The notes below the pieces were generated by a model that was not told where the DNA came from, ran no database searches, and saw only the letters and a program-made list of their open reading frames with translations. The translations under genes were made by a program, and so were the position numbers. From contig NC_051451.1 in the NCBI RefSeq assembly GCF_001649575.2, forward strand, positions 24,784,325 through 24,848,324: DNA of 64,000 nucleotides, in the 5' to 3' direction. This document shows positions 9,601-20,421 of this stretch, in pieces. Each line of letters opens with the position of its first letter. Positions within the stretch are counted from its first letter, which is position 1. This DNA is from Kryptolebias marmoratus (lineage: Eukaryota; Chordata; Actinopteri; Cyprinodontiformes; Rivulidae).

Positions 9601-10165
9601 CTGGTGTGCATCGCAGGATTAGGCCTGTGACGCACTTTAACAGAACATCAACACATTGGACTTTGGTTCCACCTATCTGCAGATGAGAGAGCTGTCCATC
9701 AACAGAGACAGTCTGTCAGCAGAGTCAGTTTTACTGCAGTGTTTCTGCTTAGTTGTTTCCTTACTTGGTGTGAATGTTGTTTGGGCAGAGAGAGCATGTG
9801 AGTGTGAGTCAAAGCCAAAAGTACACAAAGAGCAAAATGCAAACCCTGCAGTTCAGCAGTCGGTCGAAAATAAACCCCAGTATGGCTTCCACTTGTCTTA
9901 GGAAAGAGGAGGAATGAGTTTCACTGGAAAATTTAGGTAGCAATGAAGTTGAAACGAAAACATGAGACACAAATAAACATTATATGGTTAAAATGTATAA
10001 ATAAATAAATGGTGTGTCCTTTATGTGCTGCAGGACTGGATGTGCACCCACCACATGCAGAGGAGCAGGTTCTACAGGATTCTGCTGGTTTCCACACAGA
10101 ACCACAGCTGAGTTCCATTTGAGGCCATAATCCCCATTATCCTCAGCTTTTACATCAGGTACGTT
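9600..10165 (+). pseudogene. ephx1 relic C (exons 3-4 remnants)
   Basis: Second decayed ephx1 copy. Bases 9872-9945 keep CAGTATGGCTTCCACTTG...AGGAGGAATGAGTTTCACTGG. This matches intact exon 3 (14265-14340) with an in-frame stop and a deletion. Bases 10029-10157 are almost identical to relic A and match exon 4, lacking the HGWP segment and ending at GTACGTTAAACTC. Bases 9622-9715 are shared with 2087-2180 of relic A but not placed in ephx1. It sits between cystatins B and C, facing the same way as intact ephx1. That is the position expected if the cystatin-ephx1 head-to-head pair was duplicated and this ephx1 copy died. Confidence 0.7.
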
Positions 10166-10878
10166 AAACTCGCTCAACCCTTGAACTCAGCAGATCGATG
10201 CTGTTTAACATTTACTGTAGTTTGTATCTGAGCTTATTGAGAAAAATCATTTCTGTTTCTGCTTCACATTTCATTTAAAAGTATAAAAATAAATGCACAG
10301 TTTGTTAATAAAAACGAGTTTGTTACTGAGCAGCTTCCTGGTAGAAAGAATTATTTCTAATAAGTAAAGTTTTTGTGAATCTATTCATAAAGTGTTTAAC
10401 TTGAAAAATGAACAAAACATTTTGCCTTTAATGTATTTAATAATACTGGTGAAAGTACAGGTTTGTTAGAAGTTTTGGTTAACATTTTGTACTAGTTCCT
10501 ACTGTATGTTGGACTTTAACAATGCAATGATCAAACAAAACTCAAATAATGTGAAAAATGAAATGTTTTACCATCAATGACAGTCAAATCACACACGAAT
10601 AAAAAGGAGCAATCTGTTTACATGTTAAATCACAAACATTAATAAAAGCTAAAAAAAACAACTACAGCATTTTAAAAGTTAGTTTGATCAGGCTTGTTTT
10701 GTGCTAAACTTTTAAAAACTGGACATCTAAATATTCTAAAGTTTGAAATACACTAACATACAGTGATGTAAAAGCTGTACGATTTTAGTTTAATACTTTT
10801 GTAGTTAATGTAAAGAAAAGTAGATGTTGCTCGGAGTGACGGTTATTCTGCAGACAATGCCGATCTCATGCAGTTCTT

Positions 10879-11819
10879 CTAGTTGCAGGTGTTCTCCAGC
10901 AGCTGGATATCCTGTAGCCACGGGCGGCTCCACACAACAAACTCGCAGATGTGAGGCTGAAACAGAAAAGTTCAGAATATATGTAATATTACTGGAATTA
11001 TTTATTTAAACATAACATGTTTTTCCTTCAAAAGAGGATTTGAACCTAATACTGTTCAACTCTGAAGTTTCAGCCCTCGTTCTACCATCTTGAGATGAAG
11101 AAACAAAAAGACTAAATCAATAAATTGGGATTAATCCCCCCCTAAACTGTAATCATTTGATTATCTTTTGGACTCAACATGATTCAACATGGCCATGGCA
11201 GCTAAGCCACCTTTTGCAAACACAGCTGTAATAGTCTAAAACTGGGTGAGGCAGTAGCTGAGAGTAATCCCCCAACACATAATCTGAGCAATAACAGATC
11301 CTGTTAGTTCTTACATAATGTGGCTGTCAGGATTTAACCAAAATGGCTACAACTCTTACTTGTTAAGATATTAGTTGAAAATTCTGGCATGGAAGGTAGT
11401 GGGCCTTTAATATAATAACATAATTACCTTTCCGGTGTTTGCTTGGAAAGGACAGTGTTGATTGGGGCTGTTCTTTTTGCAGGTGGTCTTTCCCATTTTC
11501 GCCTTTATGAAGTACTTGATACCTGAAACCACCTTTACAGGAACATGGAGATAGATTATTATAATTAATATAAATAACTGTTTAAAATACACAAACAGTG
11601 AGAAGTTGAAAAGCTACCGACCTGCGACTGAGCCTTGACCACTTCCATGTTCTTGAAGTAGAAAAGGTTGTTGGAGTTGTTGTTGTACTCGGCAACCGCG
11701 AGGTTTAAGGCATCTTGAAGACCTTCGTCATCTGCATCAATGTCCATTTTGCCACCAACCAAGGCGCCCAACCCGACGGCAAGAAGGGCCGCGAGAAACG
11801 GAAGAACCGTTTTCCACAT
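10879..11819 (-). CDS. Cystatin C copy, secreted type-2 cystatin-like inhibitor
   Basis: Exons 11819-11622, 11532-11428 and 10956-10879 give 126 aa. A signal peptide is followed by Gly-Gly at 22-23. The reactive loop is QVVSG across the exon 1/2 junction. SRPWLQD lies in exon 3 and four cysteines are conserved. Intron 2 is about 220 bp longer than in A and B because of a dispersed repeat (11150-11410). This copy keeps a CpG-containing promoter with CRE and ETS sites shared head-to-head with ephx1, so it is probably the ancestral locus from which A and B were copied. The likely role is inhibition of papain-like proteases (cathepsins or pathogen enzymes). 'Copy C' is a position label; orthology to vertebrate cst3 is possible but not shown. 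Confidence 0.92.
11150..11410 (+). repeat. Dispersed palindrome-end family, copy in cystatin C intron 2
   Basis: Contains TTTTGGACTCAACATGATTC, CATGGC..GGCAGC, GGCAGTAGCTGAGAGTAA and ACCAAAATGGCTACAAC, in the order found in the other copies of this family. It is absent from cystatins A and B, so it arrived in this copy after the duplications or was lost from their progenitor. Confidence 0.75.
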
Positions 11820-12717
11820 CGTGTTTCAGTCGAGAAATCTGCGAATAATGAGGCAGGAAAACGTCGAAGTTTCGCCTCCCAGCCTTTTCTGTAAACAATA
11901 CTGACGCAGCTGCTCAGACTGCCTCTGACGTCACACCCGGAAGTCAAAACCGGAACAAACGGATCGAGTAATCGCCATTCCCGTAAACAACTAGAAATAC
12001 TTTTACTCTGCATTTGAAAATTAAAACCAGTTAAGATCCAAACCACTCTCCCCCGTTACGAATATATATATTTCAATTCGGAAATAGTCGCGGAAACTAC
12101 AACTTCCGCCTTGTGGAGAAACTACAACTTCCTCTTTTCTCGCGTTTTTCCGGTCACGTGGGGTTGATTTCTTATTCTCTCTATGGTCTGCAGCTTGACC
12201 GCTCGTGGAAAAGTTTAGCTGGTAATAAGGACATTCGCTGTTTTTTTTTTGGTTTATCAAGTGAATAGTAAAAATAAACATTATTAAAGTTGGTATAATA
12301 CATTTCGACGGTAACGGCATGATTGCGTACAGGTGAGTGGGCGGGGCTTAAAGCTCTAAAGCGAAGACTTCATAGCTTTCGTAAACTTGGTCCTGCGAAC
12401 TTGGTCCCAACAAAAGACGGGGACACTCAGAAGAACACAGAAGATTGACACATCACGCAGCCAACCACCTCCCACCCTTTCCTACAGCCAGGCAGCTTTT
12501 TTTTCCTAAAAACGGGTAATCTCCCAAAATCGGTTTCCTTCTTAACTTCTTTTGGAAGTTAAGACACCGCGTTACTGGAAAACCAAAACGTGACAAGCAA
12601 GGTAGGTGGAGACGCACTGGGGGGTCAGATTACTAAACAACTTTCTGAGCGTCCTGCAGAATAATTAACCGCTCTTCGACCTTTAATCCTGTTTAGTGGT
12701 AACCTGTGATAGGCACC
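11820..12717. promoter_or_regulatory. Head-to-head promoter between cystatin C and ephx1
   Basis: The 898 bp between the two start codons is the richest in CpG in this part of the window. Seen directly: a full CRE palindrome TGACGTCA (11926-11933); an ETS-type CCGGAAGT (11937-11944) and a second CCGGAA just after; two copies of AAACTACAACTTCC (about 12094-12107 and 12118-12131), similar to ZNF143-type sites; a CACGTG E-box (12155-12160). There is no clear TATA for either gene. Splicing from a 5' noncoding exon of ephx1 is possible, since the first coding exon is tiny. Site functions are inferred from motif similarity. Confidence 0.6.
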
Positions 12718-15700
12718 ATGCAGTGGCTGCAGCTTTTGAAGTAAGAAGTGCTTTTCCAGTCATTTAAGGACAACTGTCAGAGATTTGATTTAATGGTGTT
12801 TGGGTTTTTGTCATTTTAAATCCCCACTTTGCAGGGAGTCTTTCTTTGGCCTGGATGTGGTCCAGCAGCAGCTGGTGATTGGGTCTGCTGTGGCTCTGGC
12901 AGTAGGTGGAGCGCTGGTGTATGCAATGCAGAGAAGGAGCAAGGTGAAAACTATCCCTCTGGGTGAAGGATGGTGGGGAGCAGGAGAGAAGACACCGCAG
13001 TCAGAGGATAAGAAAATCTACCCCTTCACCGTGAAAACCACAGATGAAGAGATTAAGGTAGTTTTCAGTGCCAGATTCAGAAATTCAAACAAGGAACACT
13101 GACAGGACAGGGTGGAGCGGAGGGAGGGCATTGTCCGGGTAGGGTTTAGTTTCAAGAGTAATGACATCGAGGAACGTGCAACTGAACACTTACCAGACAA
13201 ATATACATGCCTATGTTAGAGTTTAAAACAAAAACAAGGATCAGTTTAGCTACTTTTAGCTTTTAGCCAGCCAAAAAAATTCAAGACAACAAAACAACCA
13301 CAGAACAAAAAACGATGAAGATTATTACAATAAAAACGGCAGCAATGATAACAAACATCAATGTGCAAATATGCTGTCACGTTAAATAAAAAAGCAGCTT
13401 TAACTAGAGCGCAAACCTCTGCCAAGACCAGTTATCGTTGTGATGTCATGACGGGACTGATGACATCATTGTCATGTGATGTCATCACCTCCATAGGCCA
13501 TCGGGTCATTCAAACATTGTAGGATCCGCATCCTGATCACCCCCAGTATTAAATCATTTGGGGTTTTGTTGTGATAACCTCAACATTTCCTAAAAATTTA
13601 ATCAAAATTCATTCATTACTTTTTGAGTAATCTTGTGCTCAAATATACAAACAAACAAACAAAGACGACCGAAAACATGTTCCAGCTTCAGTTAACAGAA
13701 GTCCAATTCTCTGTTCAACATCTTAACCTGCAGGAAATAAAAACCTGATCCTTTCACCTGTTTCATTTATCATCTATGAACAGATTTGCGCTGGCTCTCA
13801 AAAATTAGGAACAAAGTTTGTTTTATATCAACTTAAAAGGCGATGTGTCTTTTTCAGTTTCAAATACAAGAACTATTCCTTATTTCAAGGGACCGAGCTG
13901 TCAAACCAAGCTTTTATTGACTTAATTAAGCTGGAATTTACACTTTTGTGTGGAATTATAAACATTAAAAGGACTCATTGCAAAGTCAGGACAAGAATAA
14001 CTTAATCTGCACAATATTTTCAGCGGATTCAGCCAGGTGTTTTGTTTACTTTACCTGCATACCTGCATTTCAGAACTGCATACCAGTATATCTGGGCGGC
14101 TGCTGGAGTAACTCTTTCAAGCTGCACCTTTTGACGTAGTTCAGGATAACCTTTTTATGTTTTATTTCATACTCTGCAATGAGTACCTTTTAATCTCATG
14201 TAACAGGACCTGCACGAGCGCATTGACAGAACCCGCTACACAGACCCGCTGGAAGAGAGCGCCTTCCACTATGGCTTCAATTCCTCTTACCTTAAGAAAG
14301 TGGTTTCGTACTGGAGGAATGAGTTTGACTGGAAGAAGCAGGTGGCGACGCTGAACAAATATCCCCACTTCATAACCAGGATAGAAGGTACACACAGCTG
14401 CACAGTGATTAAACCATGAGCGTTCACTGGGAAAATAACAGCATTTATTATTGTCTCATGGCGCAGGGCTGGATGTGCACTTCGTTCACGTGCGCCCACC
14501 ACACCGAGCGGACCAGAAGGTTCTGCCTCTCATGCTCGTTCACGGCTGGCCCGGCTCCTTCTATGAGTTCTACAAGATTCTGCCACTTCTCACTCAGAAC
14601 CACAGTGGAATTGCATTTGAGGTCATAATCCCCTCCATCCCCGGCTACGGCTTCTCAGAAGCCCCGCATAAACAAGGTAGATTAAAGCCCAAGCCTTCCC
14701 TGTTGGAATGCATATCGCCCGCCACCATTCGTACCACAGTTTGAGTCGATCTCCCAAGGTGTCACGCTCAGAGTATGTGTTGTGAAGCTACTACCAAATT
14801 AAAAATTTGCTGAATATCTGCAAAATTGATTGAATTATACCCATTTTTGTGTTTTTAAAAGCAATTGGTTATAGAGGTACATCCAGTGACTACTTGAAGC
14901 AAGTTTTATTAAAATTCATCTAGTGGTTCATGAGTTATTTTACTAACAGAGAGACAAACAAACAGACACGGGCAATACATTATCCTTTGCCTTTCGGTGG
15001 CAGGCAGTGATATTTATAAACTGTTTCTGCTGAAACAGCTGATATTTACCAGCATCCTTCCTGTACCTTTCCAAGGATTTAACAGTCTGGACGCTGCCCG
15101 GGTTTTCCTGACTCTCATGGAGCGCCTGGGCTTTTCCCAGTTCTATCTGCAAGGAGGAGACTGGGGCTCGCTCATCACCACGAACATGGCGCAGATGAAG
15201 CCCGAGTAAGTGCAAAACGAGTCACCTCACCCCTGCCATCCAATTTCCCAATTGTTTCTGGAAGCTGACATTGTAACATTCTTCAGCTGTGAAACAAAGC
15301 TCGCCTTGTGTGCGGATTACCAAAAAACCCGTGGCAAATTCCTGAAAAGTGCAGCTGATAAGCCATGCTGATGGATGATACAAGCTTGCATTTACAGCTG
15401 GAATTCCTCTCTTTCAGCTGTGTGAAAGGGCTCCACCTCAACTCGTGGATGTCAATGAGGGGCTTCAAGGTGTTGTTGTCCCTGATAATTGGTCCTTATC
15501 TTCCCTTCCTGGTGGGCTTCAGTCGGGAGGATGTCCGCCGACTGTTCCCTTTCTTTGAGAAGAATGTCTGGCAAATGCTGAGGGAATCTGGCTACCTTCA
15601 CATTCAGGGCACTAAACCAGACACTGCAGGTGAGAACGTGCACAAGAAAACAGGCCGGTTAATGAGGGTGCAGTCTGAACAGGTCACAGAGGAAGTAAGA

Positions 15701-16982
15701 GAAGTAATTAATAGTTAGTACCTTATCAACCATGCCATCAGTGAACGATCACAAAGTATGGAGAGGCAGAAGTTTTTCGTCCAGGCTAGGCTAATGCTAG
15801 CCAAACGGCGGCCTGTTTTTTCACCTTTTTCAGTTTTATAAAACAATTCTTTCTCAAAAACGACATACCAGTGTGAAAGAACACTGTATTAGCTAATGTT
15901 AAAGCTCTATTTGTTTTAGTTTGTCACTCTCAACCGAACATCTGGGCTTGTGTAGTAATATGGACGTTCGGTTGAGAAAATGACCACAAACTAAAGTCGT
16001 TGTCATGCAAACTGCCACTCCGTCTTTGCTTCTTTCTCCATACTCTGTGCTCTTTGACTGACGTCCATCTGATACAGGTGGTATCTCACTGAGCTGTTTG
16101 TTTGGAGACTAGTTGGTGACTCAAAATTATGGGAAAATATGTGAGTTTTCCATAACAGTCTCACTGACCTCTGAGTGACAAGCGAGCCGTGTGGTTTTAT
16201 TTTGAAAATCACAGGCTCCTTTTGTCTTTCAAAACTGCATTCTTGCCCATGTACACGATTTTGTTGTCCATTTTTTTGTTTGTCCTTGCAGGCTGTGGCC
16301 TGAACAGCTCGCCTGTGGGTTTGGCAGCCTACATCCTGGAAAAGTTCTCCACCTGGGTGGATATGAAGAACAGGGATCTGATGGATGGTGGACTGGAGAG
16401 GTACAAACTCTGTTTTATTTTTATTTAAACATGTTATCAGTCATCTAGAACAACTCAGTTCATGACAATAAAAGTGACTTTTCTTATATTTTTCTCCCTT
16501 ATGAATTATTTACACATGGATTGTTCAAGATTTGAGTTACTGTTGTCTGTGATTAAATACAAATTTTGCCTTTTCTACAGAAAACTCAGCCTGGATGAGC
16601 TCTTGACAAACGTCATGATCTACTGGACCACAGGCTCCATCGTCTCCTCCATGCGGTTCTACAAAGAGAACTTTAAGAGCGACCTCAACAACCGAATCGA
16701 CTCGAAGTAAGTGACCAAGTGCTGTTTTAATTGTCTTTAATCTCGTCAGTTCCCTAACAAAGGTTTATCTTTTGTTTTAGGACAGAAATATTTGTCCCCA
16801 CTGGACTGGCTGCGTTCCCTCATGAGCTGATGCACTGCCCCAAATCGTGGGCCCAAATTAGGTATAGAAACATCCACACCTATACTTTCATGCCTCAAGG
16901 CGGCCACTTTGCTGCCTTCGAAGAGCCTCAGCTGCTCGCCGACGACTTTATCCAGTTCGTTAAAAAGGTAGAAAAGCTCTAA
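12718..16982 (+). CDS. ephx1: Microsomal epoxide hydrolase 1
   Basis: Nine coding exons: 12718-12740, 12835-13057, 14207-14387, 14467-14676, 15076-15205, 15418-15629, 16292-16400, 16581-16706, 16781-16982. All junction phases agree and give 471 aa (mammalian proteins are about 455). The enzyme opens epoxides by trans-addition of water in the endoplasmic reticulum and detoxifies xenobiotic and lipid epoxides. It has an N-terminal membrane anchor (about residues 20-40), then an alpha/beta-hydrolase fold. HGWP oxyanion motif is at 168-171. The nucleophile Asp241 is in GGDWG, the charge-relay Glu420 in FPHE and His447 in GGHFAAFEEP. All are intact. The start is ATG in GCACCATGC; the first exon encodes only seven residues plus two bases. 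It is convergent with mad2l1bp and head-to-head with cystatin C. Two dead partial copies lie upstream. Confidence 0.96.
13405..13662. repeat. Dispersed repeat in ephx1 intron 2
   Basis: Begins near GAGCGCAAACCTCTGCCAAG and ends with TTTTTGAGTAATCTTGTGC and an (ACAA)n tail. This looks like a fish SINE or MITE-type repeat. The rest of the 1.15 kb intron shows no coding exon. Confidence 0.45.
14050..14200. repeat. Unnamed repeat, second copy at 61600-61720
   Basis: Contains CTGGAGTAACTCTTTCAAGC, then GTAGTTCAGGATAAC and later GAGTACCTTTTAA. The same words in the same order appear at about 61625-61715, 47 kb away. The two are clearly related but diverged. It lies just before ephx1 exon 3. Confidence 0.6.
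14695..15005 (-). repeat. Dispersed palindrome-end family, ephx1 intron 4
   Basis: Reverse-orientation copy. It starts GGAATGCATATCGCCCGCCACC, runs through TGTTGTGAAGCTACTACC, ACATCCAGTGACTAC and TCATCTAGTGGTTCATGAG, and ends GCCTTTCGGTGGCAGGCAGTGAT. It is useful because it shows both ends of the family, although the middle is shortened. Confidence 0.75.
15918..15992. repeat. Hairpin-forming inverted repeat in ephx1 intron 6
   Basis: AGTTTGT...TCTCAACCGAACATC (15918-15942) pairs imperfectly with GACGTTCGGTTGAGA...ACAAACT (15963-15992) around a short loop. A wider weak pairing involves AAAGTATGGAGAGGCAGAAG (about 15754) and CTTCTTTCTCCATACTCTG (about 16029). It may be a degraded foldback/MITE. 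Confidence 0.55.
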
Positions 16983-17271
16983 ACCCTTGAATGTACTCTC
17001 AGACCAATGCAGTAATTTTACTGTTTTATTATTACTGATATTCTGCACACTACACATATATTAAAAAAAATCCTTTTTTAAATCCTTTCGTCACCACAGT
17101 GCACGTTATTGCTGGATTTACCACGTAATTAAAATGTGTAAACATGTACACAGTTTACAATGTTCCCGTGGATAGTTTAACTGTTCAAGTTATGCTCAGT
17201 AAAAGTCTATTGCATTATTATTGAGTCTGCTGTTGTGCATTTTTTTTGTACATGGAAATTCCTGAATTAAA

Positions 17272-17277
17272 AATAAA
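17272..17277 (+). terminator. ephx1 polyadenylation signal
   Basis: AATAAA 290 bases past the ephx1 stop codon, the first canonical hexamer downstream on the plus strand. Confidence 0.6.
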
Positions 17278-17344
17278 AACATTCACATCACCCACCAACC
17301 ACGCCTCTGCAGAAAGCATTGTGTTGTAGAAACTTTAAAAGCAT

Positions 17345-17730
17345 CCCCAATTCTGAAAAAACTGGTGTGTGTAATGCATATTAAGACAGAATGCAATGCA
17401 TAAATCTGATAAACCCACATTTTATTCACAGGTGAACATAGTAAAGATATTAAGTGTTAAAACTAAAATAAAATAAACTTTGAATTTATTGGTGGCAACA
17501 TAAGGCTGTAAAAGTAAGTACTTTCTAAGAGGTAAAGATGGGCATAAAATTGAATATTGCTTTTTTTTCCCACCAAAAAGATATAATTTCTTGGCATTAA
17601 CATTTGATAGGTTTACTAACTTAAGTTGTGAATAAAACATGAGTTTATGAGACTTGCAAATGATTTCATTCTGTTTTTATTAACATTTTACACTACATGT
17701 CCCAACTTCTTCAAAATTGGGTTGTAAGCC
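17345..17730. mobile_element. Non-autonomous DNA element with inverted ends
   Basis: The left end CCCCAATTCTGAAAAAACTGG and the right end CAACTTCTTCAAAATTGGGTTG are inverted repeats. Subterminal GACAGAATGCAATGCA pairs with TGATTTCATTCTGTTTTTAT. This is the layout of a frequent fish MITE recognised by its '...CCCAACTTCTT..AAATTGGGTTG' end. It fills most of the gap between the convergent ephx1 and mad2l1bp tails. Confidence 0.7.
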
Positions 17731-17782
17731 AACATCTGCTTAAACCTTACTTAGAAATGTATGTTCTGAAAGAAAAAAAATC

Positions 17783-17788
17783 TTTATT
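17783..17788 (-). terminator. mad2l1bp polyadenylation signal
   Basis: AATAAA on the minus strand about 96 bases past the mad2l1bp stop codon. Confidence 0.7.
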
Positions 17789-17883
17789 AAAATATATACA
17801 GCTTAATTTAATGTTCAAGTGTAATATTTAATTAAACACCCATTAAAATTCACTATTAGACACAATTTCCTGCACTCCTCTGG

Positions 17884-20421
17884 TCAGTTGCTGAAACCTT
17901 TAATAGCCATTGGTGCCTGAAACCACACATAATCCTGCCAGTCTGAGCCCGCTGCTCCTGGCCCCTTCCAGGTGCCGGGATCAGTACACAGAGCGATGGT
18001 TTTGTTTTTGACTCGAGTTGGGACTTTAAACTGCAGTTTAGGGCGGAACCAGCTGACGCCGCAGTCTCTGTGAGCCAGCGCCAACACGGTGGTGGGCATC
18101 AAGCGAACAGGCCTGGCGTCTGACAAGAGGTCGGCAACGAAAAGGGTGCGGAAGAGTTGCCTTAGGCACGACGACACTCGCAGTGACTGATCGGGGGCGG
18201 CCAGCACCAGGGCCTCCATGTTGATCTCGTACAGCTCCTTAGGGAGGACGACAGAGCCGCCCATTAACAGTAAAACACAGGGGACCCTGCTGAGGGAAAA
18301 CAGCACCTCCAGCTGCTGCAGCACCTCCTCCAGCTCCTGAAGAGTCTGTTGACATTTGCGCCGGTCCGGATCTGCAGACTGCATTGACCTCCGACTCACT
18401 GCGTCTTTATCCTGCAAACCAAAGACTGTTCGTTTATCTCAAAAACACAATTTCCTCCCTTAAGAACAGTTGAAATTCTAATTCCTCCCCCCCGACACAC
18501 ACCTGCGTTGAAGTTTGCTGCTTCTTCTGGGAGTACACCAGCTGGTCATATGTCATGGGTAGCTGTTGTCTCTGATAGAGAATGCACTTGAGGATCTCGC
18601 TGACGAAATGGTAGCAGCTGTTCTGGGTTACGGCGCCAGGGAAGACCACGTCCACACAGGCTTCTTCCCGCGCCCGTCTCGCCACCTCGGCATCCTTTTC
18701 CTCCACGTTGGTGTGCTGTTGATTGGCAGTCAGATTGGAGCCTTGACCAGAAGCGTCCTCTCGTGCGCTGCCTGTGCGGAACCGGTGTAATGTCATTAGA
18801 GAGAGTAATGGACCAGTCTCAGTCAATTTCAGCAGCTAAATTAAATTTCACAAAGCCCATTGTTCTAATAAAGCCAGTGAGCTTAATCTTCCCATCTGTT
18901 ATGCAAATGCACAAGTCTGGCTGTGGAGGAAATTACTTTGATTCTAACCAGATCCAAATTGCTAAAATGCTGCGTGTTATTGGGATTTATCTGACCAGCG
19001 CATCAGCATCAAATGTATTAAACAGCCTTCAGAGCAAATAAGATTAAAGGCAGCATAATTGCAGCATAGCAGGACCCAATGACACTTTATTCTGTTGGCT
19101 CATCTCCCCCATAGCAATTCATCTTAAACGCCCAACTCTTTCAGATTTTCTGTTTTCTGTGTCAAAGAGATGATAAATACTCATCCATTAAATCATGCAT
19201 TTAGTGTCAGAAGGATGAGCAAATTTACCTGATCCTTTAGGAGTCATTTTGTTCAAACAACAACCAAAAATCAAACCAGATTCAATTTTTAGTGCTTGAA
19301 AAGGCCCTAGTCTTGGCTTTATTTTTGTGAATACACGTCATAAAATTTGAGGTCAAAACATGCAACCTTTGTAAAAAAAATAGCAAAAAACAAGGTGTTT
19401 GCAAACTAGGATAAAACAAAAATTATTATTGCCTGCCGCAGAAAGGTGAAGGTGAACGATAATGTCTTGCAGAAATAATCACTGGAGGTAAATATACAAC
19501 TGATTGACCTAAAGTAATTTAAAAAATGCAATATTTCAGTCAGTTTTTCAGATCATGAGCTAAAATCTGGTGAGGTAGTTGCTGAGACTGACCTGTTAGC
19601 AAAATATCTCACAAACCAGTGAGTGGATTATTTAAACTTTCATAAATTAATAATCAGATCTTCATTTGCAACTGATTACCTTTTAACCAGTCCAATTCAA
19701 GATGGCTGCCACAGCAAATGGGCATTAGCCAACACAGAAACAGCTCAGAGTCGGATAATTTGAAAGAAACTGAGCTGACGTTTGAAGTGTTAGTTGCTGA
19801 GAGTCGTTCATTATTCACACGCCGAGCGTTCAGTCTCGCGATATCGCACGAGATTGGACATGATGTTACTTTTAAAAAAGTTTGACCAAAACTCCCACAA
19901 CTCCTTTAATTAATTTGCTGACCTCAGTTCTTTAAATACCAGGTTTAATTGCATCCACGCCAATAAAATAATAAAGATAAACATTACAAATGAATGAGAT
20001 AAAAGGCACTGTCATCCAGATCGAAGCCCGTCTCTTTAAATAAATACATTTATCGTGAGTCTAGAATAAGATAGGAGATTTAAACAAGTTATCTACCTTC
20101 AGTGATGTCTGTGAGGGGCATAGCAGCATTTTCCTTGTCTTCAGCATTGTTCGTCCTGTTCTGTTTAAGAGAAACATCTTTAAGTTTAGCAGCATTTTTC
20201 TCCTCTGTGCATTCGTCGGTGGCCTCCGAAGACGGGAGCCGTTCGGCTTTTTCCGCAGAAAGTCGGCGGACGCTTTGTAAACTTCGGGCCGAACGATCGG
20301 CATTCGGTTCTCCCGCTAGGCTAATATTCTTCTGAGACGGAAACGACAGGCGCCTCTTCACGACGGACACATTTTCAGCGTCCTCTGGGTTGGATTTTAC
20401 CGAATCAGAGAGTTCTGCCAT
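17884..20421 (-). CDS. mad2l1bp: MAD2L1-binding protein (p31comet)
   Basis: Three exons: 20421-20097, 18771-18503 and 18411-17884, with consistent phases, giving 373 aa. p31comet has a HORMA-like fold, binds closed MAD2 and works with the TRIP13 ATPase to dismantle the mitotic checkpoint complex. The conserved core starts at residue 150 (DVVFPGAV) and continues through ILYQRQQLPMTYDQL. The last exon holds CQQTLQELE, the PKELYE region, HRDCGVSWFRPKL and the C-terminal DYVWFQAP...KGF (358-373), all family signatures. The first 108 residues are Ser/Lys/Glu-rich, of low complexity and poorly conserved; the total is about 100 longer than the human protein (274). I chose the ATG followed by AELSDS. 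In-frame ATGs 39-42 bases upstream would add 13-14 residues. It is divergent from the kinesin gene. Confidence 0.94.
19430..19915 (+). repeat. Dispersed palindrome-end family, mad2l1bp intron 1
   Basis: Starts near GCCTGCCGCAGAAAGGTGAAG. It contains GTTAGCAAAATATCTCAC, AATTCAAGATGGCTGCCAC and TTGACCAAAACTCCCACAAC in family order. The right palindromic end is missing. Orientation is opposite to mad2l1bp transcription. Confidence 0.75.

Larger units (their letters stand above)
10157..11850. repeat. Segmental duplication unit C
   Basis: Aligns to units A and B, but is more diverged. It has extra sequence at about 10550-10800 and a dispersed-repeat insertion in cystatin intron 2. It contains cystatin C and ends at the head-to-head promoter with ephx1. 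Confidence 0.85.

Noticed and set aside
16746..17057. 103-codon minus-strand frame
   Set aside because: Antisense shadow of the last ephx1 exon.
18566..18790. 74-codon plus-strand frame
   Set aside because: Antisense shadow of mad2l1bp exon 2.
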